A stretch of 64,000 bases of DNA, from assembly GCA_934045905.1 (NCBI GenBank), contig OW203762.1, positions 23,716,345 through 23,780,344 on the forward strand, in the 5' to 3' direction. A program made the translations under genes and the position numbers. The DNA comes from Leuctra nigra. Taxonomy: Eukaryota > Arthropoda > Insecta > Plecoptera > Leuctridae. How positions within the stretch are numbered: position 1 is the first letter of the stretch; the number at the start of each line of letters is the position of its first letter. Shown here in pieces: positions 35,636-47,800 of this stretch. The notes under the pieces were generated by a model. It did no database searches, was not told the DNA's origin, and saw only the letters and a program-made list of their open reading frames with translations.

Positions 35636-38600
35636 GCCATTAACTGAAACAAACAACTTGTTCTATTTTCTTTGTCAGCGCTCTTATAAATTGTTCTTCA
35701 TTTGGCAACATTCGCAAACTGTAAACCCAAATTTAAATAGCAGCTATAAAATAGCGGTATTACAATTAGATTTTGTAAAAAAACAGGTATAGAGAAGTGA
35801 ACAGCCGTGACATTCTATTCTCTGGCAGGAATTCATCGTATCACATTGTTGACTCCAGTTGGCCTTCGACATTACAGATCCAGCTTCTCTTTTTGGTAGT
35901 AATTTCTCTCAAGAGCAAACTGCCCTTGCCCCTGCTGCAGACAATGCCCAAGTTGAACAGTACTTTCACACATGTATTTATATGAAAGCAAAGTGCATTT
36001 GAGCTTGTATGACATTTTAGACACACTTCCCCTATAATTTATAAACCCGTCTTGTGGATCAAAAGGAAAATTGCATGCTACACAATTGTCATCAGCACAT
36101 TTTTTAAATGTCTGTATTTCTAACAGGACGAATTTTTAAGAAATACTTTGTACCTACCTACTACCTAGGTATATACAAGACATTTTAAAGCTATCATAAA
36201 AAACAACAACATTCTTGTTCAAATCTTTTTAAAGTCATAATATCGATGATTATGAAACATACCATGAGAACTGTCATTGTGAGAACTAATTCCAAATCTT
36301 AGCAACGAAAGTTACTCAATCAAATTGTATATTCACAATTACTCCTCCATCTCTTAGCTCAATTTATAAGTCATTTATGGGAGAATTTCTCCTATAAAAA
36401 TGTTAAATTCAATATAAAAAGCGTCACCTACAAACGCCGACGAACTTAAATAGGTACCTGATAGTATGATGGCATTGACATTTTTACCTGTGATTACATG
36501 TGTACAGTCTGATCATGTAAAATGTGTGAGAGCTCGACAGTGGAAGGAATGAATTGAATGCACAATAGAAACCACAATGAAACAATGGATTTCTATCATC
36601 ATAATATGCAACTTCCATTCAAATATTGTTTGGAAGCTTGGTAAGCAAGCTCTTGATTTTGAAGATAACATACTCCTCATCTTTCGACTCTTATGTTCCT
36701 TGAATCTTATTTTATTTTACCTACGTGGCTCACTTTAATAATATGGTCAAATTGAGTATCATTATAATATCTAAATTAGGGCGGCTACATGAAGCAATAT
36801 AATATGTGTGCAGATTTTTTTATAGTTTGGATTTTGAAGGCTAAAATTGTTTGAGTAAAAAATTACTTCGGATTAAATCTATGGGCGTCAAAATATTTTA
36901 CCTCCATAATAAATCAATGTCCTTGCATTTTTATAATTACTGGGTAAATAATTAATATAGAAGGATTATGCAGATTATGATGCAGTAGGTACATTTATTT
37001 CTCGATTAAGAAATGAGTATCTTTATAATTTTTGTAGTGAGCAAAAAATATAGTAAACGAATTGTATGATTATACAAATACTAAATCAAGATTTTTTGTC
37101 GATCTGTTACTCTCTACAATAGACTGGAATTGTCCGAACGAAAGATCAATGAAGAGTGACGACAGACATAACATTAATGTTACCGATCCAAATTATTATC
37201 ATTTATAAAAAAATAATATATTTAGTATTTAGGTTTGTAAAGTTTTTTGACTATAGGTAAGTCTTGGTAAGAGAGATCATTATAAGACGGATATATTACA
37301 TCAATAATGTCATATTATGACATGCCCGCTACACAATATGCAACTCTTAAACAAACAAACAAAACAACAATACAATACAATTTACAAATTGGAACACATT
37401 TAAACACGACATCGTCGCAGGAAAGATGTTTTCCCTGAGATTTCAACACGATTCAAATTATCCGACTGTCACGCAAAACACTTAAAGGATATTATAACAA
37501 ATATGATATTGTTGAAGAAATTGCGTCTACCCCTGCAGACGACAATTATGATCAAGATGAAATAATGATGTCCACAGAATGTTTTTAATATTTTTTAGGA
37601 GCTAGGTAAGAATTTCGTAGAACAAAATTATCAAATAATTATTATAAGAGTGTACATCTTTTTATGACATCGATTTTACCACTTGTTTTAATCGATTTCA
37701 TAAAAAAACTATAAATTTATAAAACTAGCAAGATTCGACAAAATTGTCCCAACTTGGGTCATTTTAATCTAGAAATTGTATAACAATTGCAACGGACGTC
37801 GGTTGTTTACGTCAATCAAATTAAGATGCACCCAAAATAAACGACGCCATACAACAATAGTTTATTGTATACAACATGTTAGGTCGTATAAAGTGCTGAG
37901 AACTGTATAAATTACAACATTAACCTTAACCTAACAGCCTAACAGTCTTTTAGTTTTTACATCTTGTATAAATTTTCCATTGTAATAGTAATTCATTAAA
38001 TTCCTTTAATTAATTGACGTAAACTATGTAAAGTGCACAAACGAAATGTATCAGTTCAGTGTGTTTTTCTCTGCGTGACTCATGCAAAAGCCCAGAAGAT
38101 GAAATGCTGTCCTCAACAGTGTTCCCAAGCTTGCAGCACCTTGCACTAGCTGTTACGTGTTTCAAATGGTTGTCTAGTGGAATGGAGTAGGTCACACGAT
38201 ACATCCGGGTTGGAGGAACGAAACACTGACCTATACTATCAGAAACATTACCTTCATACGTAGCAAGAGCATCGTCTTGATCGATTCAACCCTCGCATTC
38301 CATTAGTTAGAAGAAAGGAAGGAAGTTGGAGGTAGATAATGAGCGTGGGATTTGTTAGGGATGATTTGAATCATTGTAAACAAGTTGTAGAGTTGATTTT
38401 ATGGTTGAATGCTTTGTTCTGTGTAATCGTCAATGGAAGTGTTTAATAAGATGGAAATGTGAGAAAACTTTATAATACGTGTAAAAGAGGAAATTAACAG
38501 TTTTTGATTGAATTACATTCGTTTCAATTTTCACTGTGATTGTCATATTTTTAGTGCTTGTTTTCGACTTGGGATATGATAAGTGAGGATAATTTGAAGA

Positions 38601-38639
38601 ATCAACTTTTGTAGAATCAACCTTTCCAGTGTTTACCTC

Positions 38640-38760
38640 TGACTGAGAGAAAGCACAGAATAGCTTCAGTCAGAAGATTGGTCATAGGACAGGAATTGAA
38701 CCCAGGCCTCCAGTGTGCAACTCCAGAGCGTTACAACCAAAGTCAACTTGCTCTGTGCAA
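38640..38760 (-). repeat. tRNA-derived SINE-like sequence
   Basis: The minus strand reads 'TTGGTTGTAACGCTCTGGAG' then 'GGCCTGGGTTCAATTCC', a tRNA-like body with a B-box. It has no complete cloverleaf, so it is a SINE head rather than a tRNA gene. Confidence 0.5.
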
Positions 38761-38874
38761 TTGTTTCATTTCTGTAACCAAAGACTGTAACTCTTCGTTC
38801 ATGCTTTAAGATTTTATACTGTGCTCTGTCTCCGTTCACGTAAATTGTTCGTAATATTGGTCTGGTTTCTATAG

Positions 38875-39050
38875 AATAGTGGTAGACTTATAGAGGTCCC
38901 GGGTTTATTTCTACTGACATCCTTCCTAAATGCTGAGTAGTTCCATTCTAATAGGTCAGGCCGCCTCCTTCTCACCGTCCATCATTACTTATCCTCCATC
39001 ATCATCTCTCTATCATTGTCAATTTCAACATTAGCTCAGTTGCAAAACAA
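38875..39050 (+). repeat. SINE-like sequence
   Basis: 'AGAGGTCCCGGGTTTATTTC' (B-box-like) followed by 'CTTCCTAAATGCTGAGTAGT', which matches the body of the minus-strand copy at 39160-39290 ('GGCAAATGCTGAATGGGCTC'). Confidence 0.4.
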
Positions 39051-39159
39051 TGCGACTTTTTGAAACATGAAATAAAAAAACTGTGCTAGAAATGACAAAA
39101 TTGAGAATAAAGCTAAAATACGAGGGACCCTCAAAATTAGAAATTCGATCCCCTGATGT

Positions 39160-39290
39160 TAGTAAAGAGCCCATTCAGCATTTGCCTCGTTATGGAGGAA
39201 AACCACAAAACCCTAAATCGAACCTGGGACCTTCGTAATTCAAGTCCATCACTGCCGGAGCCAATTTGCTCCATAAGATCACGAATCATT
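39160..39290 (-). repeat. SINE-like sequence, opposite orientation
   Basis: The minus strand has 'GAAGGTCCCAGGTTCGATTT' (B-box), then 'GGCAAATGCTGAATGGGCTC'. Same family as 38875-39050. Confidence 0.45.
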
Positions 39291-40488
39291 CTTGAACATA
39301 ATTCATGATATTGTTGAACCGGGTTACTTTCTTGGCTCACATGATTGATCAGGAATCACCCACGTATGTCCAAGCCAGTGCGTGCGGTGCGTGCGTCCAT
39401 CATGTAATTGCTCCTGATCACCGAGCAGAGCAATGCGTCCCTGACACTCTCTTCAGAAGAATGTGGATCGCTGGCTGGATTCATTACTGATTCATTGGTA
39501 ACGCCAACAGATGCACTTCACTTGACTGATACATGGAGTACAGAGTTTAGTGGGTCTTGGTTTAGGTTTCTAAAATGATTCAGAGCAAACATCATGACAT
39601 AATGCTAGTTTTTATATTCGTGGAAAGTGAGTGTAAGTAATCAACATAACGAATTTATGATGACTTTTTTTTCAAAATTAAATTATAGAGTGACGGACGA
39701 ACACAAAAAAAATTGAAGAACATTCTGGCTTGGTTTTCAATCTCTCTTTTTGGATAGATTTAAAACTGAGTTTATTTGAGTATCGTTCCTAATTTCGAAA
39801 TTCAAGTAAGTATTGAGAATGGCATTAACGAGTTAGCATGTCATTTGCACATCAATGTATAGAGAAAATAAATATTTTATACAATACAACCAATTATTTA
39901 TTAATATTGGTACATGTTTAATATGCACGTGCTTAATTAAGACTGAATTATATTACAGTGACTGCGGTAACTCTAAAACATTAATTACATTATAATCTCC
40001 GTTACTTATAATTATGGCTATCAATTTTGTATTTCTAATTTACCTTAAAAAGTCAGCTTTCTTACAAGTCAATTGACTATTAATAACACAATTTTACTAC
40101 CCATAATAAACTGTATTGTATGATAATCAATGAGTATTTCGTATTTGGTTTTCAATTACTTTCCTAAACTTTCTATAATCGTGCTCACCACATCACAACG
40201 AGCACCATAGTGTGTGTGTGAGATTGTACGATTAACATTAACTATAGCTGTCACGCTCTTCATTTCCAGGTCAAAATAGTATCATAATACCTAAAGAATT
40301 TTCTAAATAACTCGGGAGAAACAGTGCTTTTTAATAATGTTTCTAATATATAAGAAGAAGTAAAATTCGCTTGGTCACTTTGGGACTGTCACTTTTTCTA
40401 TACAAAATCATTTTTAATATTTTAGAAACAAAAGGAAAATATCATGTGGTTGTTGTTATTACACTTTGAAAGCTAAATCATTGAGCGA

Positions 40489-41490
40489 GCGTAGCGAGCG
40501 TCACCACGGTACTCTTATAGCACTTCCTCTGTGTGTTTGTTTTTTGTTTTTTTGTTTTTTTGTTTATTTTTTTGTGGTCACAGCCCAGGTCAAACCGCTC
40601 AAGCAATCGATCTGAAATTTTGTACACATACTAACGTAATCTATGAGGTCCCTGGGATCGTTTTTGAACGGGATCCCGTGATTGGTTCAAATTTTAAAAA
40701 AATTATCTTTTGATTGGTTGTTCCGATCAATTTGAAATTTTGACAAGTCATTTCAACCAACATTGTACCCAATCATAAAAAGTTTCAGCCAAATCCTCCC
40801 ATTGTTTCAAATTTGAAAACATATTTCATGTGTTTTTTGAAATTTATACTATAGAACCGATTGAACGATCAACTTATAACTTCGTATGATGGTTGGGACC
40901 AACATAAGCTGCATTTTTGACAACTTTCATACTAATCTGTGTTTAAATCCAAAAGTTATTGACATTTTACGGAAATTTTGCGTGTTGGCTGTCAAATTCA
41001 CGGCGACTTCGACTCTTCAGTTCATGGCAAGGTAGTTAGAGCAGAAACTTTCAAACGCATATGAAACTGATAATGACCGTTCAACAGTCGATCTGATATT
41101 GTGTAGACTTACTTATATCAGATGAGTGGCCCCATGCAGGTATATTTTTTGAAAGAGATCCTGGGATTTTTGAAAATTCACACGGAACCGTTCAATCATA
41201 AAGGTTCAATATATCAACTTAAAACTTTGCATGGTTATTTGGACCAATATTTTAGGAATTTTTTGAGATTTTTATACAAGTCTGTGACGAAATTCTAGAA
41301 TGATTGGCTTTTAATGACATTTTCGATAGACAGAATTTCTGTTCGAGGTGTTGCGCGTATCCGTGCTCGCTCATCAACGCGTTACCCAGAGCGTTTTCCT
41401 AGTAAAAATAACTACCTCTAGTACAAGAGAAGAAAACTGCAATCTACGTAATTTCTTTGAAGTTTGGTAAGCCTGAATATAGTCGAGCTT
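40489..41490 (+). repeat. Diverged dispersed repeat with internal near-repeats
   Basis: It starts 'GAGCGAGCGTAGCGAGCGTC' and contains several copies of a 'GATCAACTTGAAATTTTG'-like phrase. It ends near 'CATCAACGCGTTACCCAGAG'. A related, older copy occurs at 51466-51900 with the same ending phrase. Confidence 0.5.
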
Positions 41491-41742
41491 TTTGTTTCTA
41501 AGTTGACTTTTGATAGATTAAAAGTTTTGAATCTTATAAACTACTAATGAAATGGAGCCTATTTATGTAGATACCTCCTTTCCTCGGGGTACTGATAAGC
41601 GTTCGTCTTTTCGGAAATTGATGAAATAAATTATTTGGTGATGAAACAGTGATTATTATTGTCAATACTTTTTTCTCGTACTTTAGCCCTCTTTATAGCA
41701 GAACCTAGACAAAATTCTAGACATGATTGGTTATTGTTCCAG

Positions 41743-41823
41743 GATAATCCAGCATCTTCCTGATGTCTTCCTGGCGCCTTCTAGTCGTGCTCGTCCTGGC
41801 AACTCACCAGGCGACCTCATCAG
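41743..41823 (+). CDS. WAP gene exon: signal peptide
   Basis: Acceptor 'TTATTGTTCCAG', 20 nt of 5' UTR, ATG at 41763. It encodes [20 protein letters not shown], a good cleavable signal peptide (one Arg, then a Leu/Val core, then small residues). Donor GTGAGT; phase 1. Confidence 0.85.
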
Positions 41824-44800
41824 GTGAGTCACTCATTGTTGAGCCCATTGTTACCAGCTTATTCATTGTTGAGCAGAGTTGCAGAAGATCCCACACGTAT
41901 CTTCGTTACCCTCTCTAACAGACTGATGAAGAAGGTATAATGACTGTACAAATTAAGATAATCCCCGACATAGGGTTCCAACAATGGTTCCAATCTGTCG
42001 ACTTAAACGACATAATACCATAAAGCTTTGATTGTATAGGTACTTTATCATATTGCGGGATTATTCTGTAGATGAAAAGGTCAGTTAAATGTCACTTTTG
42101 ACTTTGAACATTTAGTAGTAAAACATGCGCACAGTGAGATAGATCGAAACCAATTCAAAAAACAATTCAAAATTTAGGAATTGAACTTTTCATCGTCTCA
42201 GTTTGTTGGCAAGAGTCATTGACGTATCATTGACCTCATGCTTCGAGTTTTAAATCAGTTTGTTTTAAAATTAAAATAAATGCAATATGAAATTAGATGT
42301 GATAGTGTTTCAGACTCGAACTATACTCGAAAGTTTACCGTTTATTCGAAAACTATGAATGTTTTCTGTTATCCTACGATTTACACTAACATGTCATGTT
42401 TTTGTGAGCATGTGTAGCTTGGAACGATTTGTCCCATGAGGCATCAATCATATGAGGGTAAACGAACCCATAAAGAGCAATCACTCAAAATGTGATTGAT
42501 TTCTTCCGAATCGATTAATTGCTTTGAATGTACTGCAATTATGATTGTAGGAAAGTGACTGGGTAAATGGAGCATTTAGGAAGAAAGCGTTGGCGACAGG
42601 TCGTGAGAAACCGATTATAATGATGATTATTTCAATATTGTTTGAATAGAAGCATCTGGTTACATCACAGAGATAATATGCTCTGAGGTGGGATTCTGTA
42701 ACTCCATTGCGACCGCTTAGCAATTTCTTCCATAAGGATTAACATTGAAATAATTGCTAAGCGGTCGCAATGGAGTTATAGAATCAGGGCCTTGGTCAAG
42801 ATTATTTGGAAGGTATTTTTTTACATCCATTTATTGTCCATCCCTTGTTTGAGGTTGTTGACAACTTTGTAGCACTGTTGTTTTGACACTTGATAGTTTT
42901 ACCAAAGGGTTTGCGGTCTATTGTTTGTGGAGAAGAGCTCTAATCATGCGTTCTAACACGCTGATGCGTGTGGATGAATAGGAGATGATGAGGAAGAACC
43001 CCTTTTCAGCCAACCCCTTTTCAGCCATCGATCGAAGGACACCTCAAAAATGCACACAAAAAATAGAAAGAGTGATATCAAATATAGCCATGTCATCACG
43101 TTAATTCAATCATTATTTTGATAAAATGTAAATAAATAATGGAAATGAGTAAAGAAGACACATTGGGAATCGGGCCCATGCCTCCTGCTTGAGATTACAA
43201 AACGCTATCATGGCAGAAAGAATCGAACTGGGTCCATCCGCATAAAATGATATATTTGAAATTTATTTAATTTTGTTTCCTTACGGTTTCTGAATAAATA
43301 CACAAATATAGAAAAATGTTATCTCTGGCATCAGAATTCCATTATAATTGTATTTTCTGTTTACTTCCTGGGTCAAACAATACAGCCCATGCTCACATTG
43401 CGTGAATACATCGGTTAGCGTTAGAGGACCCACGATGGAGAATCAATGCAACTGTCTACCATGTTGATGTTTTGTAACTATAGCAACCTATAACAACTTC
43501 CTGTTGCTGTTGGTAATAGACTTCCCGGACATGGCCAGGTGATGGGTGACTGATCACGGTAGATCCATCCATGCTCGGGGAGCCGGATTCGAACCTCGAT
43601 GAGGTCATTCCGTGTCGACGAAGTTGCAGAGGCAGACGGTTTCTCCACTAGAAGTGACTAATACTCGCTGCAATTGGATGATTAGATGACTGACGTTAAT
43701 ACACTTAGTTTTATTATGTTTATAGGCGATGAGTGATAATTTATTATGAGGATGTTGAGAAGGATGTTGAGATTGAGTTGGTCGTGGTACCTTTTCACAT
43801 TTGACCCTTGAATAAAGAAAACAGTGAAGAAGTAACGAACCGGGGTCATAGTGCGTTACCACCTGACCCAACACTAGCGAGCTCTGATTGGTATTTCCAA
43901 AGATATTATGAATAGTTTTAATAGGTAATATCTTTGGTATTTTGTTACAAAATTTCTTCGTTTTCTCGTCAATTAATGATTAATTTAATCAGAGTTTGGT
44001 GAGCCCGGTTATTAGGTAATGAATCGATAGCTATTTCGTAACGTACCTTCATGTCAGGTATGGAGGTTCCTCCATTTTTTTCGTAATAATAATACTTTAG
44101 CAAACTGTAAAAACAAAACAATATGAACGGGCAATAGATCGGTTGTTCACCAAATATCCGTCGTTTTTCAGTTCAAACGGTTGGTCAGTGATTTGAAAAT
44201 ACGTCCCCTTGCATGAGATACGCATGTTACATTCTTAAATTATTACTTGCCAACAAAATGATGATAGCATTTGAATTGCTACTTATGTTTCAAGTGCAAT
44301 TGGTCATGAAATCTACTTTAGTAATTGAGTAATATCAGTTGGATAATGTTATGTAATTTTAAAATACCGATACAGATTATTAGAATTACCGTTTCAAGAT
44401 TCTAGTTTTTCAAACATTCTTGAATTATAACTGCATTGCAGCTGAAATAAAATCGCGCTAAACGCTTTGATTCCATAGACTAGAATACAATTTTAAATAT
44501 TTATGTTATGCACATTGAAATTCGTAAAATAATGCCATGACAATTCGCACATGCACCAATTTGTTACAATCAATCAGCATTTATTTTTGAATGTATAGAG
44601 TTCATTGTATCCTAATGATTATTCATCTTTATGGCTTCTGAATGACCAGGATAATTACCTTGAATGACTAAAGAAGGTTTAATAAACCGCTAACTCTCTA
44701 TACTGAACCGGACTTCTGTAATAGTTCCTTACCTTTGCTACAATTCATATTGTAAACTCCCACTCTACATCGAACGGGAAATCCAGTGGCGCTTCTTTCT

Positions 44801-47800
44801 GCGAAGAAGTAGCAACATCATACGTCGACAAAATTAAAGGTGTTTTAATAAATTCAAGATTAAAGTCAATATCGGTCAAATGTGTTTTTAAGCCTTATTG
44901 GTTGATCTTGAATTAATTTACCCCTTCATTTAGAAGAAACTTTGCTAGATAATACATTTTATTATAGTAGTTCAGTGACGTATTAGTAGCCATTTAGTTT
45001 CAAACAAAGTACTACTTCGCCAGATGCAAATGAAGATGTATTTTGACATTGAAACCCTGAACAATAGAACGGAATATCATTACAGGAGATCATCTGAGAC
45101 ATCGTAGGCTGTAACTATAATCCATTCAGGACACAGAGACACACATTCTCCTCCCACAACAGCGACCTTGAACTGAATAAGTCAAAACATCCCTCAGTTA
45201 CAAAGATGTCAACCCTCAAAAAAGGGGAGGGATTACAGTTCAAACGAAGTGACGGATCAGGCCAATTTTTTCACCAAAGATTCATTACAATCCTGATCGT
45301 TTATCTATTGATTTCTAGCAAGATCCGTCTCCTGGTTTAACCGGAAAATTGATTTATATTTTATCCCTTTCTGACCCAGACAAAAAATTATTTTCGTAGA
45401 TTTTCTGAAAGTTCGACTTTTTTGTGACCCATCCAAAGATTGTGTAGTTCATACATCGATAATCAACAATTGAGTTGTCAGTTTTTCTCTTCAGATGTCA
45501 CTTATATGTAATTTATCTAGTGGAGCGGTCGCTCCACCCAGCCAAGTCGTACCGTACAATCACAGTCACTCAACATACCGTAAATGCCTAATAAACTGAG
45601 GAGCAGACCAAACACTTTTACTGTAAGCAACAACATAGCATTTTCGGCCTACTGGATCTCAAAATTGAAAAATCTCACATTGTTGCGAAATATCTTAATT
45701 TCGAGCTATGGCCCACCCCACCCCATATAACAAATTTGGGAACAACAGGTTATGCCATTTGCGAGCTAGAGGGCCGTGAAAACAGTGAAATTACACCCCT
45801 TTTAAAACCTATCTGATGATATCACGAAACACCGCTATCACCGCCACAGCCTAAACGGCTAAACCGATTGACTTGAAATTTTTACCACATGTGCACTTTT
45901 GGCGTCTGAGGTGCCTTTTTATAAAACCAACCGGAAGCCGCCATTTTGAAACCGGAAGTGACGTCATATCTCGAAAACGGCTACACCGATCGGAATAAAA
46001 CTATCGCCAAATGATTCAGACGGTCATCTTTAAGGAATATCAATAGTCAAAATATACATTTACTATTACCGAAACCGGAAATGACGTCATAAAAATGAAG
46101 AATCAGACTTGAATCACCTCTTACTACAATAACTACATATTCAGAAAGCTTATAATGATACTTAACATTTATAAAAATAAATTCTAGGTGGCAGTAATTT
46201 CAGCCGCCATTTTTAAAAAAAGAAGTGATGCCATAGCTCGAAAACGGTTGGACCTATTGGAACGATGCTTTCGCAATTCTTCATGGAATATCATTTTAAG
46301 CTTATATTTAGTACCAAACACAATTTTTCGTAGTACCCAATTCGGAAATTGCCTATTTTTTTAAAGGAATAAGTCACAAGTTAGGAACAAGTTGTGTAAA
46401 TAAACTAAAAAAATTATTGATATCCCCATAAAAAAACACTCCGTGTAAAAATACCAGCCAAGTCTCTTAACTATAAAAAAAATAGAAGAAATCTAAAAAT
46501 TCAGCACTGAAAAGTAGTGATATCAAAAAAAGGGCCAAGTCAAAACTTCATTTTAAAAACCAAAATATACTTGGCGCATCGTTTTTAAGGGCATTATAGG
46601 TATAGGCACATTTAATTTCTGGCATATACTATACTACTATATACACGATGCGCCAAGTATATTTTGGTTTTTAAAATGAAGTTTTGACTTGGCCCTTTTT
46701 TTGATATCACTACTTTTCAGTGCTGAATTTTTAGATTTCTTCTATTTTTTTTATAGTTAAGAGACTTGGCTGGTATTTTTACACGGAGTGTTTTTTATGG
46801 GGATCAAAACTACTGCTACCCACACAATTTGGGTCCGAAAGGGTTACACTATTTTATAATCTGAAAGAAGTTCTATGGTCAAGGTCATGCCATGCATTTC
46901 GAAGACTCGACGAAGTAACTATACGCCGTGTTCGCAAACCGTATCTAGTCTTGCACAGTGCACGTCTGCACCTGAGGAACCGTTACCTTCTTGTTCGCTT
47001 GGGTGTCAGTGTAGCACTCGGTCAGAGAGTCACCGCATAGACGCTCTCGACGCAAAACAAGGCCGAATGCCGGATATTACACGGCGATGTACTTGATGTT
47101 AGGAGGTGGGCGACAATTAGGGTTGTCAGGGCAACCGCTGATTAGCGTGGTGTTATGTGACACTAATAATGTGATACAAAAGAATGTGACACATCGAATA
47201 CTTTCATCGAAAAGCATAATGTATTCGTTATTTAATTAACACAGTTTCATCAGTATACCTACTTGATATTATTTATGATCAAATTACGTCTCCAAATTTG
47301 TTGGGAAACATTTTTAATTGTCTAATTGATGTTGTAAATCAACAAAAACAAGTTCAAAACACTTGGAGCAATATTTAAAATTTACGATCTAGAATTTTAA
47401 AGTGAATTTGATGAGACATTGAACTTTTGTGCTTGTTATAATAAGCCGAATAGTTACTTTTATGTGGGGTGGAATCGAATATATATTCAGGTATTTCAAA
47501 ATGTATTATCTTCAATCGATAACATTTGTAGTCGGAGCAAGATTCTTCCAGGAAAGTAAGATATGAAAAGTCAACATAGATTACAATGAGCAAGTTTATA
47601 TTCTAAAAGCAGACAACATCTATTGTCTTAGGATGAGGTATAGGAGATAACAAAGGCTATTCAGTCTAACATCCGTCTACAGGCTGTTTCAAAGAATATA
47701 CTAACAAATATGGACTTCTGAACAATGAAGAACTGAATATGATTTTAGAAGCTGTTCTGAAGAAGTCATTTGATGATCTTGGATCTTTATCGCCCAAGGG

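Larger units (their letters stand above)
33662..41742 (+). other. Long non-coding stretch (likely intron 1 if exon 1 is right)
   Basis: AT-rich, with dispersed repeats annotated separately (35400-35640, 38640-39290, 40489-41490). No long ORF or RNA gene found. Confidence 0.4.

Noticed and set aside
37440..37590. About 40 open codons ending TAA (…DIVEEIASTPADDNYDQDE…)
   Set aside because: Protein-like composition but no acceptor, no start and no partner exon found. Kept only as a possible fossil.
46875..47096. 73-aa Cys/Ser-rich ORF
   Set aside because: No signal peptide, domain or splice context.
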